Source: Burkholderiaceae bacterium (GTDB lineage Bacteria > Pseudomonadota > Gammaproteobacteria > Burkholderiales > Burkholderiaceae). Taken from it: a stretch of DNA of 64,000 bases. The stretch is taken from contig JAGTRK010000001.1 in the NCBI GenBank assembly GCA_018261955.1, positions 186,001 to 250,000 of the forward strand. Direction: 5' to 3'. Below, one piece after another: positions 24,355-35,278 of the stretch (positions are counted from its first letter, which is position 1; every line of letters starts with the position of its first letter). The translations under genes and the position numbers were made by a program. The notes below the pieces were generated by a model. It searched no databases. It was not told where the DNA came from and was given only the letters and a program-made list of their open reading frames with translations.

Positions 24355-24581
24355 TGCTGGAGTCCTTGTTGTGTGTGGATGGTATTGCAAACGCCCATTA
24401 TAACGGCGTATGTCCTCAATAGCGAATAAAAAACCTCAGCGTGTAGTATAGTGAAATTATTGAACCACAGAACCTGCATCTGACGCACTGTTTTGATGCA
24501 AACGCACAGAATGCGTACGAATGGCTGGCAATTTGGGTACAATCGAATCCTTTTAATTTACAACATTTGTGTTGAAAATTT

Positions 24582-25367
24582 ATGACTCGAATCATTTCCG
24601 CCAATCTCAACGGCATCCGCTCCGCCAACAGCAAAGGTTTTTTTCAATGGCTCGCCACACAAAACGCCGATGTTGTCTGTGTACAAGAACTCAAGGCGCA
24701 AGCCGATGTGGTCGAAACCTCCTTTGCGCAAACCACTGAACATCAAGGTTATTTCCACTATGCCGAGAAAAAAGGCTACAGCGGTGTGGGTCTATACACA
24801 CGCCACGCGCCCGATGAGGTGGTTGTCGGCTTTGATGGGGGTGAATTTGACAATGAAGGACGTTATGTCGAGGCGCGTTTTGGCAAACTCTCCATCATTT
24901 CGCTGTACTGTCCGTCGGGCTCGTCTTCACCCGAGCGTCAAGAAGCCAAATACCGTTTTATGGATTTGTTTTTACCGCACATCAAATCACTGCGCGATGC
25001 GGGGCGTGAGGTCATCATTTGTTCGGACGTGAACATTGCACACCACCCGATTGACATCAAAAACGCCAAGGGCAATCTGAAAAATTCAGGATTTTTGCCT
25101 GAAGAGCGCGCATGGCTGACGCAATTTCTCGATGAATGCTGTATGCACGACACCTACCGCGTGTTAGAACCTGAAACCGTGCAATACACATGGTGGAGCA
25201 ACCGCGGTCAAGCGTATGCCAACAACGTCGGTTGGCGCATCGACTACCAACTTGCTTCACACGCTATCGCCGAAAAAGCCCATGCAGCCCATGTCTATAC
25301 CGAGCAAAAATTCTCTGACCATGCACCGATTGTGATGGATTATCAATTTTCTTTGAGTGATTTTTAA
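24582..25367 (+). CDS. xthA: exodeoxyribonuclease III
   Basis: AP endonuclease/3'-5' exonuclease of base-excision repair; 261 residues. Family motifs in order: ISANLNGIRSA, VCVQELKAQ (metal Glu), SGVGLYTRH, DVNIAHHPIDIKN, WRIDYQLAS and SDHAPIVMDY (catalytic Asp-His). It is divergent from glgP, and its stop lies 1 bp before the next start, so it is translationally linked to ampG. Confidence 0.95.
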   Translation: MTRIISANLNGIRSANSKGFFQWLATQNADVVCVQELKAQADVVETSFAQTTEHQGYFHYAEKKGYSGVGLYTRHAPDEVVVGFDGGEFDNEGRYVEARFGKLSIISLYCPSGSSSPERQEAKYRFMDLFLPHIKSLRDAGREVIICSDVNIAHHPIDIKNAKGNLKNSGFLPEERAWLTQFLDECCMHDTYRVLEPETVQYTWWSNRGQAYANNVGWRIDYQLASHAIAEKAHAAHVYTEQKFSDHAPIVMDYQFSLSDF

Positions 25368-25368
25368 T

Positions 25369-26664
25369 ATGTCATCTATCAGCACCAGCCCTGATTTTGA
25401 AAACAAACCGTGGTATGAATTGATATTTACCCGCCAAATGCTCATCTGTATTTTTACAGGATTTTCATCAGGTTTACCGCTGTTTTTCATCATTCAATTG
25501 CTGCCTGCGTGGTTGCTCTCGTATGGTTTGACGGTTAAGGCGATTGCGGCTTTTTCGCTCACACAACTGCCTTATGTGTTTAAATTTTTATGGGCTCCGT
25601 TGTTGGATCGCTATAGTTTGGTTCCTGCGCTTGGGCGACGGCGCAGTTGGATGCTGTTGACACAGGTGGGCTTGTTGGTGGCAATCGCCGCATACGCGGT
25701 GCTTGACCCACAAGCGCAACTCAAATACGTTGTGCTGCTCTCGATTGTCGTGGCCTTTTTGTCCGCCACCCAAGATGTCGCTGTGGATGCGTTTCGCCGT
25801 GAAATTTTAACTGATAAAGAATTGGGTTTGGGCAATAGTATTCATGTGAACGCTTATAAAATCGCAGGTTTCGTACCAGGGGCGTTGTCCTTGATATTGG
25901 CGGATCACTTTCCGTGGCAAACGGTGTTTGTGTTTACTGCTTTGTTTATGTTGCCGGGTGTATTGATGTCGTTCATGGTCAGTGAACCAGAGGCTTCCAA
26001 ATCTGCGCCACGAACATTATTAAGTTCAGTGGTCGAGCCGTTCAAAGAGTTTTTTATGCGCCAAGGTTGGAAAATGGCACTGTTTATTCTCGCGTTTATG
26101 CTGTTGTACAAATTGGGCGATTCAATGGCGACCGCTTTGCAATCGACCTTTGTGCTAAAAATGGGTTTTAGTAAAACCGATTTGGGCACAATTAATAAAG
26201 GCATCGGCTTAATATCCTCAATTGTCGGCGGCATTGTTGCGGGGATTTGGATGTTGCGCTTGGGTATCAACAAAGCACTTTGGGTGTTTGGTATGGTACA
26301 AGCATTGGCGATTCTGGCGTTTGCGGTACTGGCGCACTACGGACCATTCACGCAAATCGGTGCGTTTGAGCGTACTTTGCTCGCGGTGGTGATTGCCTCA
26401 GAAACCTTTGGTATGAGTTTGGGCACGATGGCGTTTGTGGCATTCATTGCGCGCACGACCAATCCTGCATACACCGCGTTGCAACTGGCTTTGTTTACGA
26501 GTTTGACTGCCGTGCCACGTTCGTTCATCAACGCCTCCACGGGCTGGTTGGTTGAGCGCATGGGTTGGGAATCGTTTTTTTATCTGTGCATATTGCTGGC
26601 GATACCAGGGATGCTGATGTTGTTCAAAATCGCACCGTGGCATGAGAAAAATAGAGTCAACTAA
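25369..26664 (+). CDS. ampG: AmpG-like muropeptide permease (MFS)
   Basis: Twelve-helix major-facilitator protein; 431 residues. N-terminal MLICIFTGFSSGLPLFFI and the loop between helices 2 and 3, PYVFKFLWAPLLDRYSLVPALGRRRSWM, are characteristic of AmpG, which imports GlcNAc-anhydro-MurNAc peptides for cell-wall recycling. The start is ATG at 25369, directly after the xthA stop. An earlier in-frame start overlaps xthA. Confidence 0.88.
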   Translation: MSSISTSPDFENKPWYELIFTRQMLICIFTGFSSGLPLFFIIQLLPAWLLSYGLTVKAIAAFSLTQLPYVFKFLWAPLLDRYSLVPALGRRRSWMLLTQVGLLVAIAAYAVLDPQAQLKYVVLLSIVVAFLSATQDVAVDAFRREILTDKELGLGNSIHVNAYKIAGFVPGALSLILADHFPWQTVFVFTALFMLPGVLMSFMVSEPEASKSAPRTLLSSVVEPFKEFFMRQGWKMALFILAFMLLYKLGDSMATALQSTFVLKMGFSKTDLGTINKGIGLISSIVGGIVAGIWMLRLGINKALWVFGMVQALAILAFAVLAHYGPFTQIGAFERTLLAVVIASETFGMSLGTMAFVAFIARTTNPAYTALQLALFTSLTAVPRSFINASTGWLVERMGWESFFYLCILLAIPGMLMLFKIAPWHEKNRVN

Positions 26665-26689
26665 AAATACAAACACCTGAATTATTTTA

Positions 26690-26752
26690 TCTGTCCCCAA
26701 TAAAAATAACCATAAAATCCAGTAATGATTTATTATTAATCTGACCCCATTT
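26690..26752. repeat. paired TCTGTCCCC / TCTGACCCC motifs
   Basis: ATCTGTCCCCAATA and AATCTGACCCCATTT lie 50 bp apart in the ampG-gltB spacer. Read on the minus strand these are GGGGACAGAT and GGGGTCAGAT, motifs I associate with flanks of REP-type (Y1) transposase genes. No transposase is present. This identification is tentative. Confidence 0.35.
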
Positions 26753-26760
26753 AAAACCGC

Positions 26761-26789
26761 TTGTATCGCCGATGAAACCTCGGTATAGT
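26761..26789 (+). promoter_or_regulatory. probable gltBD promoter
   Basis: TTGTAT (26761-26766), 17-bp spacer, TATAGT (26784-26789). This implies a leader of about 115 nt before gltB. Confidence 0.6.
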
Positions 26790-26909
26790 TCCGTCATGAC
26801 AGCGCGAACCTTTTTGTCTGTGTCACATTTTGAACAAGTGGTGTCCTCGCCAATTTCGGTGTGTGTCTCTGCTTAATGATCGCGTTCTCACGTACATTCG
26901 GAGAAACCC

Positions 26910-29900
26910 ATGACAGAACAAACTATTCTTTTTCATCCTGCTGCGAAACAATCGTCAGCAGGCACGTCCACCATTACTGAACAAGTTCGTGTGCAAAAAA
27001 CGTTGGCGGGCGAGCACGGTATGTATCGCGCCGATGCCGAGCACGATGCTTGCGGTGTTGGCTTTGTGGCACACATCAAAGGGCAAAAAAGCCACAGCAT
27101 TGTTGCGCAGGGCTTACAAATTTTGCTCAATTTGGATCACCGCGGTGCGGTCGGTGCGGATGCCTTGATGGGCGATGGCGCGGGGATTTTGTTGCAAATT
27201 CCCGATGCGCTATATCGTGAAGAAATGCTCAAGCAAGGTGTGAACTTGCCGCCAGCGGGCGAATACGGCGTGGGCATGATTTTCTTGCCCAAAGAGGAAG
27301 CCTCACGTTTGGCGTGTGAGCAAGAGTTGGAGCGCACGGTCAAAGCCGAGGGGCAAGTGGTTTTGGGCTGGCGCGATGTGCCTGTGGATAAAACCATGCC
27401 GATGTCGCCAGTGGTGCGTGAAACCGAGCCTGTGATTCGTCAAATTTTCATCGGGCGTGGGCACGACATCATGGTGACCGATGCGTTGGAACGCAAGTTG
27501 TACGTGATTCGCAAAACCGCCTCGCACCGCATTCAGCAGTTGAACTTGAAATACGGTAAAGAGTATTTCGTGCCTTCGATGAGCGCGCGCACGGTGGTGT
27601 ATAAAGGTTTGCTGTTGTGCGACCAAGTGGGTCACTACTATAAAGACTTGGTGGACGAGCGTGCGGTCTCGGCGATTGCCTTGGTACATCAACGTTTCTC
27701 AACCAATACTTTCCCCGCGTGGGAATTGGCGCATCCGTATCGTTTCATCGCCCACAATGGTGAAATCAATACCGTTAAAGGTAATGTCAACTGGATTCGT
27801 GCGCGTCAAAAAGCCATTACCTCAGCGGTTTTGGGCGATGATTTGCACAAACTGTGGCCGCTGATTTACCCAGGTCAGTCTGATACCGCATCGTTTGACA
27901 ACTGCTTGGAATTGTTGGTGATGGCGGGTTATCCTTTGAGCCACGCCATGATGATGATGGTGCCCGAAGCGTGGGAGCAAAATGATCTGATGGATCCAGC
28001 GCGCCGTGCGTTTTATGAGTACCACGCGGCGTTGATGGAGCCATGGGATGGTCCTGCGGCTTTATGCTTTACCGATGGTCGTCAAATTGGCGCGACGCTT
28101 GATCGCAATGGTTTGCGCCCTGCGCGCTACTGCGTGACCGATGGCGACTTGGTGATTTTGGCTTCTGAATCAGGCGTATTGCCCGTGCCTGATTCAGACA
28201 TCAAACAAAAATGGCGTTTACAACCTGGTAAAATGCTCTTGATTGACACTGAGCAAGGCCGCATTATTTCCGATGACGAAATCAAATCCAGTTTGGCAAA
28301 CGCGCGTCCGTACAAAGAGTGGAGCGACAAACTCTCGGTTGAGTTGGAATCGGTCTCTATACCAAGCGAAGAACGTCCCGTGCCGAAATCTGAATTATTG
28401 GATCGTCAACAAGCATTCGGTTATTCGCAAGACGACATCAAAATGATTTTGACCGCGATGGGTCAAAACGGTGAAGAAGCCACAGGCTCGATGGGTAATG
28501 ACTCTGCGCTGGCGGTGTTGTCGAGTAAAAACAAATCGTTTTATGAGTATTTCCGTCAGTTGTTCGCGCAGGTGACCAATCCACCGATTGACCCCATTCG
28601 TGAGCAAATGGTGATGTCGCTCGTGAGTTTCATTGGGCCAAAACCAAATTTGTTGGACATCAACAACACCAATCCGCCGATGCGTTTGGAAGTGCAACAG
28701 CCCGTTTTGAATTACGATGAAATGGCGAAAATTCGCCACGTCGAAAAATACACCGATGGCAAATTCAAAAGTTTCCAAATCGATATGAAATACCCTGTGG
28801 CATGGGGTGCGGCGGGGATTGAGGCGCAACTCGCCTCGATGTGCGCGCAAGCGGTCGATGCGGTCAAATCAGGACACAACATCCTCATCCTCTCTGACCG
28901 TGGTGTGGATGCAGAAAATTTAGCGATTCCTGCCTTGTTGGCAACCTCTGCGATTCACTTGCATTTGGTGGCGCAGGGTTTGCGTACCTCAACGGGCTTG
29001 GTGGTTGAGACGGGCTCGGCGCGTGAGGTGCATCATTTTGCCTTGCTCGGCGGCTATGGTGCAGAAGCCGTACATCCGTACCTCGCATTCGCGACCTTGA
29101 CCGACATGGTGCAAAAAGGTCTGATTAAGGACAAAAAACCATCGCAAGCGATTGAGTATTTCATCAAAGCGGTCGGCAAAGGCTTGCAAAAAGTCATGTC
29201 AAAAATGGGTATTTCGACCTATATGTCGTACACAGGCTCACAAATTTTTGAAGCCGTGGGTTTGCGAAAAGACTTGGTGAACAAATATTTCACAGGCACG
29301 GCGAGCAATGTCGGTGGCTTGGGTCTGTTTGAAGTGGCGCAAGAAGCCGTTTCGATGCACTTGAGCGCGTTCAGTAAAAAAGAAGTGTTGCAAGATAAAT
29401 TGGCAACGGGTGGCGAGTATGCGTGGCGCACCAAAGGTGAGGAGCACATGTGGACACCCGATGCGATTGCCAAATTGCAACAATCGACGCGCAAAAACAA
29501 CTACCAAACCTACAAAGAATACGCACAAATTATCAATGACCAATCCAAACGCCACATGACCTTGCGTGGTTTGTTTGAGTTCAAGGTGGATCCCGCCAAA
29601 GCCATTTCATTGGATGAGGTGGAACCTGCGAAAGAAATCGTCAAACGCTTTGCCACAGGTGCGATGAGTTTGGGCTCGATTTCGACTGAAGCGCACTCGA
29701 CCCTTGCTGTGGCGATGAACCGCATTGGTGGTAAATCCAACACGGGTGAGGGCGGCGAAGATCCACGTCGTTACCGTGAAGAAATGCGCACAGGCAAATC
29801 GGGCATCACCGATGGCATGAGCATTGCCGATGTGATTGGCAAAGAGCGCGTTTTGGTGGACATTCCGATGAAAGATGGCGATTCATTGCGCTCAAAAATC

Positions 29901-31670
29901 AAGCAGGTCGCATCAGGGCGTTTTGGCGTGACGGCTGAATATTTGGCCAGCGCAGACCAAATTCAAATCAAGATGGCGCAGGGCGCGAAACCCGGTGAAG
30001 GGGGGCAATTGCCTGGCGGTAAAGTCTCTGAGTACATCGGCGCGTTGCGCTACTCAGTGCCAGGTGTGGGCTTGATTTCGCCGCCACCACACCATGATAT
30101 TTACTCGATTGAGGATTTGGCACAATTGATTCATGACTTGAAAAACGTCAATCCAGTGTCGGATATCTCGGTGAAATTGGTATCCGAAAATGGCGTAGGT
30201 ACTGTCGCCGCAGGTGTTGCCAAAGCCAAAGCCGATCACATCGTGATTGCGGGGCATGACGGCGGCACAGGCGCGTCGCCTTTGTCATCCATCAAACACG
30301 CTGGCGGTCCGTGGGAATTGGGTTTGTCTGAAACCCAGCAAACCTTGGTGCTCAACCGTTTGCGTTCACGTGTGCGTGTGCAGGTCGATGGTCAGATTAA
30401 AACGGGTCGTGACGTGGTGATTGGCGCGCTGTTGGGCGCGGAAGAGTTTGGTTTTGCAACCGCGCCATTGGTGGTTGAGGGCTGCATCATGATGCGCAAG
30501 TGTCATTTGAATACTTGCCCAGTGGGTGTGGCGACGCAGGATGAAACCTTGCGCAAACGCTTCACAGGTCAGCCTGAGCACATCGTGAATTACTTCTTCT
30601 TTGTCGCGGAAGAAGTGCGTGAACTCATGGCGCAATTGGGTGTGCGTACTTTTGAAGAATTGGTCGGTCGCAGTGATTTAATCGACATGCGTGCGGGCAT
30701 TACGCATTGGAAAGCCAAAGGTTTGGACTACTCGCGCATCTTGCATCAAGTGCCGAATTTTGGTGGCGACACGTCGTATCAAACTTTGACACAAGACCAT
30801 GGTTTGGACAAAGCGTTGGACAAAGAGTTGATTGAAAAATCCATGGACGCTTTGGAGAGTGGCAAAGCCGTGTCGTTCATGCAACCTGTGCGCAACCTCA
30901 ATCGCTCGATTGGCGCGATGCTCTCGGGTGAAGTGGCGAAACGTTACGGTCACGATGGCTTGCCTGATGACACCATCCACATTCAAATGAGTGGCACAGC
31001 GGGTCAAAGTTTTGGTGCGTTTTTGGCGCATGGTGTGACTTTTGATTTGGTCGGTGAGGCCAATGACTACGTCGGTAAAGGCATGTCGGGCGGTCGCATC
31101 ATCGTGCGCCCATCAAATGGTTTCCGTGGCGCATCGCAAGACAACATCATCGTCGGCAACACCGTGATGTATGGTGCGATTGCAGGTCAATCGTTCTTCT
31201 CAGGTGTGGCGGGCGAGCGTTTTGCCGTGCGCAACTCGGGCGCAACGGCGGTGGTCGAAGGTACGGGCGATCACGGATGTGAATACATGACGGGCGGTAC
31301 GGTGGTGGTGCTGGGCGAAACGGGACGCAACTTTGCCGCAGGGATGAGTGGCGGCGTGGCGTATGTGTACGACCCGAAACGTCAGTTCAAAGGCAAATGC
31401 AATACCAGCATGGTGCAATTGGATCAAGTCTTGTCTGAAAACGACCAGAAAATTCATGACCCTGTATTTCACCCATTATCGGTAGAGGCAGAATCTGCGT
31501 CTGATGAAGTGAATGTACGCACCTTGATTGAAGCGCATTTCAGATACACGGGCTCAGAGATTGCCCGTGAGATATTGGACAATTGGGACACGGCATTGCT
31601 GAAATTCGTCAAAGTGATGCCAATCGACTACCGAAAAGTGCTCGAAAAACAAGCGCAGCAAGTCGCGTAA
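26910..31670 (+). CDS. gltB: glutamate synthase, large (alpha) subunit
   Basis: Converts glutamine and 2-oxoglutarate to glutamate with electrons from GltD; 1586 residues. The class II amidotransferase nucleophile is Cys48 ([14 protein letters not shown]), which would be exposed by removal of a 47-residue propeptide. The FMN/3Fe-4S synthase domain has the cluster cysteines 1192, 1198 and 1203 ([12 protein letters not shown]). The C-terminal beta-helix (GxxG repeats such as [21 protein letters not shown]) is present. GGAG precedes the ATG at 26910, supporting the full propeptide. It forms an operon with gltD. Confidence 0.97.
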   Translation: MTEQTILFHPAAKQSSAGTSTITEQVRVQKTLAGEHGMYRADAEHDACGVGFVAHIKGQKSHSIVAQGLQILLNLDHRGAVGADALMGDGAGILLQIPDALYREEMLKQGVNLPPAGEYGVGMIFLPKEEASRLACEQELERTVKAEGQVVLGWRDVPVDKTMPMSPVVRETEPVIRQIFIGRGHDIMVTDALERKLYVIRKTASHRIQQLNLKYGKEYFVPSMSARTVVYKGLLLCDQVGHYYKDLVDERAVSAIALVHQRFSTNTFPAWELAHPYRFIAHNGEINTVKGNVNWIRARQKAITSAVLGDDLHKLWPLIYPGQSDTASFDNCLELLVMAGYPLSHAMMMMVPEAWEQNDLMDPARRAFYEYHAALMEPWDGPAALCFTDGRQIGATLDRNGLRPARYCVTDGDLVILASESGVLPVPDSDIKQKWRLQPGKMLLIDTEQGRIISDDEIKSSLANARPYKEWSDKLSVELESVSIPSEERPVPKSELLDRQQAFGYSQDDIKMILTAMGQNGEEATGSMGNDSALAVLSSKNKSFYEYFRQLFAQVTNPPIDPIREQMVMSLVSFIGPKPNLLDINNTNPPMRLEVQQPVLNYDEMAKIRHVEKYTDGKFKSFQIDMKYPVAWGAAGIEAQLASMCAQAVDAVKSGHNILILSDRGVDAENLAIPALLATSAIHLHLVAQGLRTSTGLVVETGSAREVHHFALLGGYGAEAVHPYLAFATLTDMVQKGLIKDKKPSQAIEYFIKAVGKGLQKVMSKMGISTYMSYTGSQIFEAVGLRKDLVNKYFTGTASNVGGLGLFEVAQEAVSMHLSAFSKKEVLQDKLATGGEYAWRTKGEEHMWTPDAIAKLQQSTRKNNYQTYKEYAQIINDQSKRHMTLRGLFEFKVDPAKAISLDEVEPAKEIVKRFATGAMSLGSISTEAHSTLAVAMNRIGGKSNTGEGGEDPRRYREEMRTGKSGITDGMSIADVIGKERVLVDIPMKDGDSLRSKIKQVASGRFGVTAEYLASADQIQIKMAQGAKPGEGGQLPGGKVSEYIGALRYSVPGVGLISPPPHHDIYSIEDLAQLIHDLKNVNPVSDISVKLVSENGVGTVAAGVAKAKADHIVIAGHDGGTGASPLSSIKHAGGPWELGLSETQQTLVLNRLRSRVRVQVDGQIKTGRDVVIGALLGAEEFGFATAPLVVEGCIMMRKCHLNTCPVGVATQDETLRKRFTGQPEHIVNYFFFVAEEVRELMAQLGVRTFEELVGRSDLIDMRAGITHWKAKGLDYSRILHQVPNFGGDTSYQTLTQDHGLDKALDKELIEKSMDALESGKAVSFMQPVRNLNRSIGAMLSGEVAKRYGHDGLPDDTIHIQMSGTAGQSFGAFLAHGVTFDLVGEANDYVGKGMSGGRIIVRPSNGFRGASQDNIIVGNTVMYGAIAGQSFFSGVAGERFAVRNSGATAVVEGTGDHGCEYMTGGTVVVLGETGRNFAAGMSGGVAYVYDPKRQFKGKCNTSMVQLDQVLSENDQKIHDPVFHPLSVEAESASDEVNVRTLIEAHFRYTGSEIAREILDNWDTALLKFVKVMPIDYRKVLEKQAQQVA

Positions 31671-31692
31671 AGACAGGATAAGGAAAAACATC

Positions 31693-33162
31693 ATGGGAAA
31701 AATCACAGGATTTTTAGAGCAAGCGCGCATCAGCCAAAGTTACGATTCGGCGGAAAGCCGTGTGAAGCATTACAAAGAATTCGTGCACATTTTGAAAGAT
31801 GAAGATGCCAGTTTACAGGGCGCGCGTTGTATGGATTGCGGGATTCCGTTTTGTCACAACGGTTGTCCCGTCAACAACATCATCCCTGATTTCAATGATT
31901 TGGTGTATTTGAAAGACTGGGAAGGTGCGTACCGCACACTGTCGTTGACCAATAACTTTCCAGAATTCACTGGACGCATTTGCCCTGCACCCTGCGAAGC
32001 GGCGTGCGTGCTCAACATCAATGGCGATGCGGTTGGCATTAAATCCATCGAACAAGCCATCGTTGAGAAAGCTTTTTCTGAGGATTGGGTTGCGCCGCGT
32101 ATTCCCGCGGTGAAAACGGGTAAAAAAGTCGCGGTGGTCGGCAGCGGACCTGCGGGTATGGCGGCGGCGCAACAACTCGCGCGTGCGGGTCACGATGTGA
32201 CTTTGTTTGAAAAAAATTCACGCATTGGTGGTTTGTTGCGTTATGGTATTCCAGATTTTAAATTGGAAAAACACATCATTGACCGCCGCATGGCGCAAAT
32301 GCAAGCCGAGGGTGTGACGTTTAAAACCAATGTCACCGTTGGCAGTGGCGACTACGTGGCAGGTGTGACCAATACCTCAACTGAGCATATTAGCGCGGAT
32401 GAACTCAAAGCCCAGTTCGATGCGGTGATTCTGAGCATCGGCTCAGAAACCCCGCGCGATTTACCTGTACCAGGGCGTGAACTCAAAGGCGTACACTATG
32501 CCTTGGAGTGGTTGATTCCGCAAAATCATGAGGTGGCGGGCGATGCGCCAAACCCCATCAATGCCAAAGGCAAACACGTGCTCGTCATCGGCGGTGGCGA
32601 TACGGGCGCGGATTGTGTGGGAACGGCCAATCGTCATGGCGCAGCGAGCATCACGCAAATCGAAGTGATGCCCAAACCAGTGGAACAAGAGGACAAATCA
32701 GCGACTTCGGTGTGGCCGTATTGGCCCATGAAACTGCGCACTTCAACCAGTCATGATGAAGGTTGTATCCGTGATTGGGCAATCGCAACCAAATCGTTTG
32801 AAGGGACAAAAGGGCAAGTTGAAGTTGCCAAAGCGGTGCGCGTTGAATGGCAAGGCGGCAAAATGACCGAGGTTGCGGGCAGTGAATTTGACATCAAAGC
32901 GGACTTGGTATTGCTGGCGATGGGTTTTACCAACCCAATGCAATCGGTCTTGGATGCCTTTGGCGTTCATAAAGACGCGCGCAACAATGCGCAAGCCAAT
33001 ACCGAGGGCGAATTTGCCTATAAAACCAATGTGGAAGGGGTGTTCGTTGCAGGTGACGTGCGTCGTGGACAGTCTTTGGTGGTTTGGGCGATTCGCGAGG
33101 GTCGTCAGGCAGCGCGTGCAGTCGATGTGTATTTGATGGGGCGCAGCGATTTAGCGTCGTAA
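31693..33162 (+). CDS. gltD: glutamate synthase, small (beta) subunit
   Basis: FAD/NADPH and Fe-S subunit that feeds electrons to GltB; 489 residues. N-terminal cluster motifs are [17 protein letters not shown] and [12 protein letters not shown]. The FAD site [21 protein letters not shown] and NADPH site [17 protein letters not shown] follow. TAAGGAAAAAC precedes the ATG, 22 bp after gltB. Confidence 0.97.
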   Translation: MGKITGFLEQARISQSYDSAESRVKHYKEFVHILKDEDASLQGARCMDCGIPFCHNGCPVNNIIPDFNDLVYLKDWEGAYRTLSLTNNFPEFTGRICPAPCEAACVLNINGDAVGIKSIEQAIVEKAFSEDWVAPRIPAVKTGKKVAVVGSGPAGMAAAQQLARAGHDVTLFEKNSRIGGLLRYGIPDFKLEKHIIDRRMAQMQAEGVTFKTNVTVGSGDYVAGVTNTSTEHISADELKAQFDAVILSIGSETPRDLPVPGRELKGVHYALEWLIPQNHEVAGDAPNPINAKGKHVLVIGGGDTGADCVGTANRHGAASITQIEVMPKPVEQEDKSATSVWPYWPMKLRTSTSHDEGCIRDWAIATKSFEGTKGQVEVAKAVRVEWQGGKMTEVAGSEFDIKADLVLLAMGFTNPMQSVLDAFGVHKDARNNAQANTEGEFAYKTNVEGVFVAGDVRRGQSLVVWAIREGRQAARAVDVYLMGRSDLAS

Positions 33163-33236
33163 AATTGAGCAAACCCTTGATTTTTTATTGCCAATGGGTT
33201 GCAAAAAGAGCATCGGGTAAGGTTGATGTAAAAAAT

Positions 33237-33268
33237 AAAAGGTATCCTTGCAGCATTGGATACCTTTT
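33237..33268 (+). terminator. terminator of gltBD
   Basis: Perfect 11-bp stem AAAAGGTATCC/GGATACCTTTT with a 10-nt loop. The A/T flanks make it bidirectional in form. Confidence 0.8.
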
Positions 33269-33354
33269 ATGGAAGCCCTAATCATTACAAATTCAGTGAT
33301 TTGATTTTTTAGGCGGAAGAATGTGTATTTCTAAAAGTTGCTTTGTGTGATTTG

Positions 33355-33380
33355 GGTCGCCTTCGGGCGACCTCTTTTTT
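33355..33380 (+). terminator. second strong terminator (UUCG loop)
   Basis: GGTCGCC-TTCG-GGCGACC followed by TCTTTTTTT, a textbook terminator with a UUCG tetraloop. No gene lies between it and the previous terminator, so it may end a short non-coding transcript or back up gltBD termination. Confidence 0.85.
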
Positions 33381-33614
33381 TGCCAAAATTCAGCAAGTGC
33401 GCAATCATAACCACAAATGCTTAAAAGAAAAATAGCCAACACTCAATTGGATGCTTGGGCTTTATAAAAATGGCACCAAATTAAAATGGTCTAATTCAAA
33501 ACCTTCGCACACAGACTGGTTTATACTTGGCAACGATTTGACCTGCTTGTGTGAGAGCGCAATGAGAGCGGGTATCAAAACTAATTTTTGAATACTTTGA
33601 ACAAGGAGTCAGTG

Positions 33615-34262
33615 ATGCGTTCATTATTATCCGCTGTGGTTATTGCAGGTACTGTATTGTTATCAGGCTGTGGTTACAACACCATGCAAACCCAAGACGA
33701 AACCATTAAAGCCAAATGGTCTGAAGTCATCAACCAATATCAACGCCGTGCGGAATTGATTCCAAACATCGTGAAAACCGCTGAAGCCGAAGCAAATTTC
33801 GAGAAAAGCGTATTGACTGATGTCACCAATGCGCGTGCGTCTGTCGCGGGCATTAAGGCCACACCTGAATTGGTCAATGACCCAGTTGCCTTCCAAAAAT
33901 TCATTGATGCGCAAAATCAATTGCAAGGCTCGCTGTCACGTTTGATGGTGGTGGCGGAAAACTACCCGAACTTGAAATCCAACCAAGCCTTTCAAGATGT
34001 GCGCACGCAATTGGAAGGCACGGAAAATCGCATCGCCATCGCGCGTAAAAATTACATCGACAGCGTACAACAGTACAACACCACGCTGCGCACTTTCCCC
34101 AACAATTTGACCGCGATGGTGTTCAGTTATAAACCCAAAGCCAACTACACCGTAGCGAACGAAGCCGAAATTTCAACCGCGCCTAAGGTCGAGTTCAACA
34201 CAGGCAGCGCACCGAAATTACCCGCACCCGCAGCACCTGCGCCTGCGCCTGCGAAACCTTAA
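33615..34262 (+). CDS. lemA: LemA family lipoprotein
   Basis: LemA-domain protein; 215 residues. The signal segment ends LLSGC (Cys19), so a lipoprotein anchor is likely, whereas classic LemA has a plain N-terminal membrane helix. The helical LemA core shows AKWSEVINQYQRRAELIPNIVKTAEAEA and LMVVAENYPNLKSNQAFQDVRTQLEGTENRIAIARKNY. The C-terminus is Pro/Ala-rich. The start ATG at 33615 has AAGGAG 6 bp upstream. It leads a three-gene unit with two TPM-domain genes, a common arrangement; function is unknown but linked to the envelope. Confidence 0.92.
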   Translation: MRSLLSAVVIAGTVLLSGCGYNTMQTQDETIKAKWSEVINQYQRRAELIPNIVKTAEAEANFEKSVLTDVTNARASVAGIKATPELVNDPVAFQKFIDAQNQLQGSLSRLMVVAENYPNLKSNQAFQDVRTQLEGTENRIAIARKNYIDSVQQYNTTLRTFPNNLTAMVFSYKPKANYTVANEAEISTAPKVEFNTGSAPKLPAPAAPAPAPAKP

Positions 34263-34273
34263 TGCGTGGCAGT

Positions 34274-34292
34274 GGGTGGGCAATGCCCACCC
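34274..34292. repeat. GTGGGCA palindrome between lemA and the TPM gene
   Basis: GGGTGGGCAATGCCCACCC is a 19-nt near-perfect palindrome. Its presence suggests this stretch is intergenic rather than the N-terminus of the next gene. Confidence 0.5.
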
Positions 34293-34315
34293 CAATCATT
34301 GGTACACAACACGCT

Positions 34316-35278
34316 ATGAGTATGTCCTACATCACACGGTTTGAATATCGGGCGCGCCTGTGGTTGCTCGCATGTGTCCTCGCGGTGAGTGGATTATTTT
34401 TCGCTGCACAGACACAGGCGCAAACCTTGCAACCCATCCCGCCATTGACTTCTTTGGTGGTCGATCAAGCGAATATTTTGGATGCCAATCAAAAAGCCGC
34501 GTTGACGCAAAAATTACTGGCTTTTGAACAATCCAAAGGCAGCCAAATCGCCATACTCACCGTTCCCACCACCGCACCTGAGGATATTTTCAGTTACGCG
34601 CAACGCGCGGCTGAGACTTATAAAATCGGGCGGCAGGGCGTGGGCGATGGTGTGCTGATTGTCGTTGCCAGCAATGACCGTAAAGTTTGGGTCTATGTCA
34701 TGCGCCACCTTGAGGGCGCAATCCCCGATTTGGCGGCGAAAAGGGTCATCGCAGAAACCATTACCCCCGCGTTTAAACAGGGGCAATACGCACAAGGCTT
34801 GGATGCAGGCACCACCCAGTTGATGAAATTGATTGAGGGCGAAGCCCTGCCACCACCCAAAACAAATGCGCAAAGCGATTCGGCAGACTCGGGTTTTGTC
34901 GATTTACTCATTCTCATCGGCGTATTGTCCATCATCGGTTCCAACATCGCAGCGGCAACCAGTCGTTGGCTGATTGCGCCACCCGCGGGCGGTGTGGCAG
35001 GATTGATTGCCTACAGCATGACCAATGGATTGTTCTGGGGCGTTGGTGCTGGCATCATGGTGCTGTTGTTTATCTTAATCTTTGGCAGGCGTTCCTTCCA
35101 AATCGCAACCCACCGCACGTCTAACAACCATCGCAACAACGATATTTTTTGGGGTGGTGGTTTGGGCGGCGGCATGGGTGGTGGCTGGGGCGGCTCATCA
35201 GGTGGCATGGGCGGCGGTTGGGGTGGCTCTGGCGGCGGCGGCGATGCAGGCGGCGGTGGTGCAGGAGGAAGTTGGTAA
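34316..35278 (+). CDS. YgcG-like TPM-domain protein with Gly-rich tail
   Basis: TPM-domain membrane protein; 320 residues from the chosen start. A signal peptide ends near AQTQAQT. The TPM domain (SLVVDQANILDANQKAALTQKLLAFEQSKGSQIAILTVPTT, then IGRQGVGDGVLIVVASNDRKVWV) is followed by two membrane helices. The tail of about 40 residues is almost only Gly, Ser and Trp. I chose ATG at 34316 because it gives a normal signal peptide. An ATG at 34262 overlaps the lemA stop (TAATG) and adds 18 residues encoded by a palindromic repeat. Confidence 0.88.
   Translation: MSMSYITRFEYRARLWLLACVLAVSGLFFAAQTQAQTLQPIPPLTSLVVDQANILDANQKAALTQKLLAFEQSKGSQIAILTVPTTAPEDIFSYAQRAAETYKIGRQGVGDGVLIVVASNDRKVWVYVMRHLEGAIPDLAAKRVIAETITPAFKQGQYAQGLDAGTTQLMKLIEGEALPPPKTNAQSDSADSGFVDLLILIGVLSIIGSNIAAATSRWLIAPPAGGVAGLIAYSMTNGLFWGVGAGIMVLLFILIFGRRSFQIATHRTSNNHRNNDIFWGGGLGGGMGGGWGGSSGGMGGGWGGSGGGGDAGGGGAGGSW

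Larger units (their letters stand above)
33163..33614. other. gltD-lemA intergenic region
   Basis: About 450 bp with no convincing reading frame. It contains two separate strong terminator hairpins 87 bp apart (listed individually) and an A/T-rich stretch before lemA. Confidence 0.5.
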
